A stretch of 9,702 nucleotides of DNA from assembly GCA_902494295.1 (NCBI GenBank), contig CABUSL010000078.1:1-9702 (forward strand), in the 5' to 3' direction. A model generated the notes under the pieces. That model ran no database searches. It was not told the DNA's origin and worked only from the letters and a program-made list of their open reading frames with translations. The position numbers and the translations under genes were made by a program. This stretch comes from an uncultured Collinsella sp. GTDB taxonomy: Bacteria; Actinomycetota; Coriobacteriia; Coriobacteriales; Coriobacteriaceae. Shown here in pieces: positions 6,150 through 9,702 of this stretch. How positions within the stretch are numbered: the first letter of the stretch is position 1; each line of letters begins with the position of its first letter.

Positions 6150-6710
6150 ATGTCTAACAGCGTTCAGCGTATGGCCAAAGCGGGCGAAAATATCAGGAAG
6201 CTTGGCTTTTGCATGGCAGCCGTTTTTGCAGGGATGCTCGTCGCTTTTGCCGCGTTGGTTGTTTACGTGATCTGGTATGCGGTTGCAAACGTTGCTTCTG
6301 TCGATTCTTTCGGCGTCGTGACGCTTCTCGATGGCGGGTGCATCGTTATCCCAAGCGGACTGTGCCTGGCACTCGTCGTGGGTATTTCGCTTGTCGTTCT
6401 GTGTGGGATCAGCCGTAACATCTCGCGAGGCGTCTCGCCCTTTACCAAGACGCATGTGCGGCTTATCCGTGTTCTTGCGCTTGCCTTTGCTGTTAACGCC
6501 GCGGTTTCGATTATTGGTGCCTACGGATCGGTCAATCTTACCATTGGTGGGCTGGAGCTTTACGTCGTGCCTCATTCCTTCGTTATTGAGATTTGCCAAG
6601 GCGTTGCCTTTGATGCGGGGTCGCTTATCGGCGCGGCTGTCTGTCTGTGTATCTCGGTGATCTGGAGTTATGCCTCGCTGCTCCAAGAGCAGTCTGACGA
6701 GCTTGTGTAG
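6150..6710 (+). CDS. DUF2975-like membrane protein
   Basis: The 186-residue protein has four predicted membrane helices (about 18-45, 70-88, 105-124, 158-176). After helix 2 it carries RNISRGVSPFTKTHVRLIR (89-107), with the GxPFT motif typical of DUF2975 proteins, and it ends LLQEQSDELV, also family-like. DUF2975 proteins are commonly encoded with a small YozG-type XRE regulator, as here; their molecular function is not established, though a sensor or regulator-tethering role is often supposed. GAGGGTGA precedes the ATG at 6150. The frame is open to an ATG at 6051, but that extension has no ribosome site, would read through the operator and gives a non-membrane, Cys-rich segment, so I reject it. 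Only 8 nt separate it from the regulator gene. Confidence 0.82.
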   Translation: MSNSVQRMAKAGENIRKLGFCMAAVFAGMLVAFAALVVYVIWYAVANVASVDSFGVVTLLDGGCIVIPSGLCLALVVGISLVVLCGISRNISRGVSPFTKTHVRLIRVLALAFAVNAAVSIIGAYGSVNLTIGGLELYVVPHSFVIEICQGVAFDAGSLIGAAVCLCISVIWSYASLLQEQSDELV

Positions 6711-6718
6711 GAGGAAGC

Positions 6719-7048
6719 ATGAGCTATCTCATCATCGAGCTTGAGACGCAGCTGCTTAAGACCGGAAAGACCAGTGCTGATCTGATTCGTGCCACGGGGC
6801 ATACTCCGGCTAATATTTCAAAGCTTAGAAACGGAAAGATAAAAGCTATTCGCCTAAAGACGCTCCTCGATATCTGTGATGAGCTTGATTGTCAACCGGG
6901 AGATATTATTCAGCGCGTGAGCGAGAAAGAGCTTGAGGAGCTTATTGTCGAGCGCGCAAAAAATGTCGTGAGACAGATGCGGGACGGCGGAGGCAATGAG
7001 GTATCGCTTCCGACATCAGTCTTCGCTGTCGATTTGAGTGACGAGTAG
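6719..7048 (+). CDS. XRE-family (YozG/HTH_26-type) transcriptional regulator
   Basis: The 109-residue protein has a helix-turn-helix at about 5-64: the recognition part is TPANISKLRNGKIKAIRLKTL (29-49), followed by LLDICDELDCQPGDII (49-64), the signature of the small Cro/C1-type HTH_26 group that partners DUF2975 proteins. The rest (65-109) is a charged helix (SEKELEELIVERAKNVVRQMRD) and an acidic tail, possibly for dimerisation or contact with the membrane partner. GGAGGA lies 5 nt before the ATG. It shares a transcript with the DUF2975 gene and is followed by a terminator. I infer that it binds the 34-bp sites at 6096 and 7139 and so controls its own operon and the ABC exporter. Confidence 0.88.
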   Translation: MSYLIIELETQLLKTGKTSADLIRATGHTPANISKLRNGKIKAIRLKTLLDICDELDCQPGDIIQRVSEKELEELIVERAKNVVRQMRDGGGNEVSLPTSVFAVDLSDE

Positions 7049-7083
7049 CTTAAGGCAAACAACTAAAACGAAGTATCAGCGTG

Positions 7084-7115
7084 AAGGGACCCGTGTCTAA
7101 CACGGGTCCCTTTTT
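7084..7115 (+). terminator. Intrinsic terminator after the XRE gene
   Basis: AAGGGACCCGTG (7084-7095) pairs perfectly with CACGGGTCCCTT (7101-7112) around a 5-nt loop, and the stem runs into TTTTT (7111-7115). It closes the DUF2975/XRE transcript and separates it from the ABC operon. Confidence 0.94.
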
Positions 7116-7123
7116 AGATTATC

Positions 7124-7152
7124 TTGACAAATATGAGTTATCGAAAAACAAT
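7124..7152 (+). promoter_or_regulatory. Promoter of the ABC exporter operon
   Basis: A perfect -35 box, TTGACA (7124-7129), is followed after 17 nt by AACAAT (7147-7152, 4/6 including the key A2 and T6). The start of transcription would be near 7159, about 32 nt before the ATG. The -10 box lies inside the first half of the 34-bp operator, so a bound repressor would block RNA polymerase. Confidence 0.68.
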
Positions 7153-7172
7153 AACAACCATGGAAAACGATA
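7139..7172. promoter_or_regulatory. 34-bp bipartite operator on the ABC operon promoter
   Basis: TATCG-N5-CAATA (7139-7153) is a one-mismatch copy of the TATCG-N5-CGATA palindrome at 6096. A CGATA half-site (7168-7172) lies exactly 19 bp further, as in the upstream copy, so TATCG and CGATA bound a 34-bp unit in both places. A further CGATA at 7187-7191, again 19 bp on, overlaps the start codon and may be chance. The second half of this copy is weaker than that at 6096. Confidence 0.6.
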
Positions 7173-7190
7173 AAGGAAAGAAGGAACGAT

Positions 7191-7952
7191 ATGAGCGGTT
7201 TTGCTATCAAGCAGAACGGGAGGCCGATGAACGCATCAGCGATAAAGTTATCAAAGGTGTCAAAGCGCTACGGGAAACGGCGCGTTTTGCATGACGTTTC
7301 CTTCGAGGTGCATCAGTCTGAGCTCCTTGCCCTTGTTGGTGCAAACGGTGCGGGCAAAAGCACGCTTATTAAAATCGTCTTGGGCCTCTGCGAGCCATCT
7401 TCGGGGAGCGTGGAGCTCTTTGGGGGCAAGTCGAAAAAAGAGCTGAGCCTGATGCGGACGCGTGTCGGCTATGTGCCAGATTCCTGCGGAGCATACCAAT
7501 CCCTCAGTGCGGCTGAGAATCTTCGGATCCGATGTGCGGAATGGGGGCTTGATGCGAATCGTGAGATTCCTCGCGTTTTGAGCCTAGTCGGGCTGGACGT
7601 CGAAGAGAAAAAGAGCGTGAACAGTTTTTCTCTGGGAATGAAACGGCGGCTGGATATAGCTACGGCTTTGTTGGGCGACACCGACGTACTAATTTTCGAT
7701 GAGCCGGCAAATGGATTGGACCCGCTGGGCATCGAGAGTATATGGGCCCTTATCGGTCGATTGAATCGAGAACAGGGTAAGACCATGCTCGTCTCTAGCC
7801 ATGATTTGGATGAGTTGGCATCAGTTGCAACAAGTTGCGTGTTTATTCATGACGGCGAACTGCTGAAAAAGGAATCGATGGACGTCATAAGGGATGAGGC
7901 GTCGTCCCTAAAAGAGTATTACAGGCGCTTGATGAAGGCGGTCTCGCTATGA
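7191..7952 (+). CDS. ABC exporter ATPase, BcrA/LanF type
   Basis: The 253-residue cytoplasmic ATPase drives the permeases encoded next to it. Visible motifs are Walker A GANGAGKST (50-58), signature SLGMKRR (147-153), Walker B VLIFDEP (166-172), D-loop NGLDP (174-178) and the switch SSHDLDE (H203). In the Q-loop position the sequence is GYVPDSCGAY with D97 instead of Gln; an acidic residue here is known in the LanF (E-loop) branch of bacteriocin self-immunity exporters. Size and the signature place it in the BcrA/LanF/NatA group of ABC-2 exporters. AAGGA lies about 5 nt before the ATG; a start at codon 13 would also fit the family length but lacks a good ribosome site. Its stop overlaps the next ATG by 4 nt (ATGA), so translation is coupled. 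Substrate is unknown; peptide antibiotic export is an inference. Confidence 0.92.
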   Translation: MSGFAIKQNGRPMNASAIKLSKVSKRYGKRRVLHDVSFEVHQSELLALVGANGAGKSTLIKIVLGLCEPSSGSVELFGGKSKKELSLMRTRVGYVPDSCGAYQSLSAAENLRIRCAEWGLDANREIPRVLSLVGLDVEEKKSVNSFSLGMKRRLDIATALLGDTDVLIFDEPANGLDPLGIESIWALIGRLNREQGKTMLVSSHDLDELASVATSCVFIHDGELLKKESMDVIRDEASSLKEYYRRLMKAVSL

Positions 7953-8773
7953 AGCGGGCGATCCATCCCATAAAGGCAGATATGATGCGTTTGCACAGGA
8001 TGTTTCCGGCGAAGTTTGGTCTTGCGCTTATTCTGGCGTTCGGCCTTCTCTTCGGTGTCTTTCTAAAAAACGGAACAACGTTGCTCGCCTTTGGCAATAG
8101 CGTTTTTGGGGAGGATATTGGTTTCTGCTGGAATGTAATTGATCCTTCTGCACCCGATGAGTCCCTTGTGCGCAGTGCTTTTGCCGGCACCTCTCTGTTC
8201 GTTCCGCTCATCGTTTGCCTGGCGATTTTACAGGAGCGCGGCTATGAAGAGGGATACCGAATTTCTTCAGCAAGAGGTCTTACCCGCTTTAATGGGGTCC
8301 TAGCACATGTGCTTTCGTCTGCTTTAATAATTGGCGCAGCATATAGTGCGCTTTGCCTTCTTCTTTTTGCAATAGCCATAATACGTGGAGGGCATAACTA
8401 CTCGCACGACATGCTAACTGTATTTTTGCCTGCAATGATAGTCAACGCCGTATTGGTGATATCGGTTGCGTTGGAGACGACGACCATCTATCGGATTATA
8501 GGCAGCGCTGTATTGAGCGGGGCTGCGATAATTATTGGATTTGTCATGAGCTTGACGCTCTACGGAACTTACCTTCAGACGCCCATACCGTCCTTGCGAT
8601 GGATCTTCTTTCTTCCGGGGCCGTACCTTGGAGTCGGATGTGCCCTTGGGTATAGCGATATGGGGCAGCTGACGCTTCTGGGATATGGCGCGGCAGCCAG
8701 CTGCCTATCGGTATTGATTTACGCTCTCGTGAGCTTTCGTGCTGGGGGTGTGCTCAATGGCTCGTCAGACTAG
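7949..8773 (+). CDS. ABC exporter permease 1 (ABC-2/LanE-like)
   Basis: The 274-residue membrane protein has about six predicted helices (22-39, 80-95, 117-145, 157-175, 182-204, 243-263) and a large loop between helices 1 and 2. After helix 2 comes LQERGYEEGYRISSARGLTR (94-113), resembling the coupling-helix region of ABC-2 and bacteriocin-immunity permeases. No signal peptide or enzyme motif is seen. It overlaps the ATPase gene by 4 nt and the next permease gene by 17 nt, so the three are one translationally coupled operon. Together with the following protein it probably forms the membrane heterodimer of the exporter. Family assignment rests on topology and context more than on sequence identity. 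Confidence 0.8.
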   Translation: MKRAIHPIKADMMRLHRMFPAKFGLALILAFGLLFGVFLKNGTTLLAFGNSVFGEDIGFCWNVIDPSAPDESLVRSAFAGTSLFVPLIVCLAILQERGYEEGYRISSARGLTRFNGVLAHVLSSALIIGAAYSALCLLLFAIAIIRGGHNYSHDMLTVFLPAMIVNAVLVISVALETTTIYRIIGSAVLSGAAIIIGFVMSLTLYGTYLQTPIPSLRWIFFLPGPYLGVGCALGYSDMGQLTLLGYGAAASCLSVLIYALVSFRAGGVLNGSSD

Positions 8774-9575
8774 AAGATTCCTTCATTCAGAATTGAAGCA
8801 TGTGAGCAAATGGACGTACGCCTTAATCCTGGTAATTTATGCGTGCATGGTGGTATTGCAGCTTAATTCTTTCCCGATGTGGTTCTGTAGCCTCCGTGAG
8901 AACAGTTTCTTGGGCTTTTTCCCAGACCCGACGCTTCGGCTATCGGCAGAGGATGTCCTTCTATTTGGTAATGCAGAGGTTTTTCGCGGTCTGCTGTTCA
9001 ACGTAGCCCCGTTGGCTCATGCGTTGTTCTTTCCGTTCATCGCGGCTTGCATTGTGCCGCGCTTTGTCAGTTCGGGCTTTATTGAGGAACCGTGGGGGTT
9101 GTCGGAGGCTCGGGGAGGGAAGCGGGTGTGCGCTATCGTTGCGCGAGTGGTGCTGTCTTCTTTTGCCCTTTTGGGCGCTTTTGTCTTGTCGAGCGTCGTT
9201 TTGTACTGCCTTAACTGCGCAATCGTTTTGGATGCTCAGCAGTGTTTCAACCTGAATATTTTTTGCTATCGACTTCTTCTGGCGAGTGTCGTCTGCCTTG
9301 CATACGTGGTCTCTTGCGTGATTGTTGTTTCCTATTTTGGATCCGGCTTCGGTCCGATTGGCATGCTGCTGCTTGTCAACGTTGTAGCGATCTACATACA
9401 GCTCGGGGCCATTTCCATGCTTCCGCTTCCGTCCTCGATGCTCATGTGGATTTGTGGCGTGACCCCGTTGGGGAATAGTCAATGCATTTCGATTCTAATT
9501 GACTGCCTAATTAACGTAGCAAGTGTTTTTACCATTTGCTTTACCGTAGACCGATTGCGGTCGAGATTTCTTTGA
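8757..9575 (+). CDS. ABC exporter permease 2 (ABC-2/LanG-like)
   Basis: The 272-residue protein repeats the topology of permease 1: helices at about 20-36, 84-101, 128-152, 172-193, 201-217 and 243-263, with a long loop after helix 1 (SLRENSFLGFFPDP). A segment after helix 2 (RFVSSGFIEEPWGLSEARGG, 102-121) occupies the same place as the putative coupling region of permease 1. This suggests ancient duplication of the two genes, as in LanE/LanG pairs. I chose ATG 8757 because GGGGG lies 8 nt upstream; a GTG at 8739 in the same frame is less likely. It is rich in Cys, with several in or beside predicted helices. No terminator is visible after the stop. Confidence 0.78.
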   Translation: MARQTRRFLHSELKHVSKWTYALILVIYACMVVLQLNSFPMWFCSLRENSFLGFFPDPTLRLSAEDVLLFGNAEVFRGLLFNVAPLAHALFFPFIAACIVPRFVSSGFIEEPWGLSEARGGKRVCAIVARVVLSSFALLGAFVLSSVVLYCLNCAIVLDAQQCFNLNIFCYRLLLASVVCLAYVVSCVIVVSYFGSGFGPIGMLLLVNVVAIYIQLGAISMLPLPSSMLMWICGVTPLGNSQCISILIDCLINVASVFTICFTVDRLRSRFL

Positions 9576-9581
9576 TTGTTT

Positions 9582-9702
9582 GTGAGGGATAATCATACCG
9601 AGCATACCAAATACAGGGGGGGGGTACACCTGGAAGACGCTCGAGACCGACTTTAACCTGTGGAAGTCGCTTGTCGAGGCGGCGGCAAAGGTTAAGCAGG
9701 CC
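9582..9702 (+). pseudogene. Start of an unidentified coding region, frame broken at a G9 run, truncated by the window edge
   Basis: From 9625 to the edge one frame reads YTWKTLETDFNLWKSLVEAA and onward with codon use like the core genes (CTC GAG ACC GAC), so it looks truly coding. In that frame there is no ATG, GTG or TTG back to the stop at 9583. A GTG at 9582 starts another frame (MRDNHTEHTKYRGG) that would join the coding frame exactly if the run of nine Gs at 9616-9624 were eight. As given, that frame ends at a TAA after about 25 codons. It may be a pseudogene, a phase-variable gene or a sequencing error. I do not recognise the family. Confidence 0.4.

Noticed and set aside
7187..7191. 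Third CGATA at 19-bp phasing before the ATPase start
   Set aside because: It overlaps the ribosome site and ATG, and its other half-site does not match, so chance is likely.
7191..9575. Complete lantibiotic biosynthesis cluster
   Set aside because: Only the exporter is present: no precursor peptide, LanB/C/M enzyme or LanT/LanP gene can be seen.
1..9702. CRISPR arrays, tRNA or rRNA genes, insertion sequences
   Set aside because: No repeat-spacer pattern, cloverleaf or rRNA motif, and no transposase motifs were found by eye on either strand.

Overview
The window looks like chromosome of a high-GC Actinobacterium of the Coriobacteriia, most likely Collinsella or a close relative. This is inferred from GC-rich codon use, a SEC-C-tagged methionine aminopeptidase, a COG0731-type radical SAM protein, and multi-domain c-di-GMP signalling proteins. 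No rRNA or marker gene is present to confirm it.

Left part (1-2423, all minus strand, read right to left): a COG0731-type radical SAM protein, then type I methionine aminopeptidase with an N-terminal SEC-C zinc motif, a strong intrinsic terminator (640-694), and the N-terminal 189 residues of a D-2-hydroxyacid dehydrogenase that runs off the left edge. An operator-like palindrome (588-622) lies between the terminator and the dehydrogenase start.

Middle (2649-5919, plus strand): a stand-alone alpha/beta hydrolase, possibly coupled to a 21-codon upstream ORF. Then, behind a good sigma-70 promoter (3543-3571), comes a two-gene signalling operon. Its first gene encodes a 626-residue protein with the order N-terminal domain, degenerate GGDEF, receiver (REC), HD-GYP. 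Its second gene encodes a small HPt phosphotransfer protein. The GGDEF active site is altered (GCDKF) but the c-di-GMP I-site (RSTD) is kept, and the HD-GYP metal ligands are intact. The likely output is phosphorelay-controlled breakdown of c-di-GMP, sensed through the dead cyclase domain. No histidine kinase is in the window. A compound palindromic repeat (5943-6037) follows the operon.

Right part (6150-9575, plus strand): a DUF2975-like membrane protein and a YozG/HTH_26-type XRE regulator form one operon closed by a strong terminator (7084-7115). Next is a three-gene ABC exporter operon: a BcrA/LanF-type ATPase and two related six-helix permeases, a LanFEG/BcrAB-like layout. Both operons carry the same 34-bp bipartite palindrome (TATCG...CGATA, at 6096-6129 and 7139-7172). 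The second copy sits on the -10 region of a TTGACA promoter. The simplest reading is that the XRE/DUF2975 pair senses something, perhaps an envelope-active compound, and represses both itself and the exporter. This shared control circuit is the most interesting system in the window.

Right edge (9582-9702): the beginning of an unidentified coding region whose reading frame is interrupted at a run of nine Gs.
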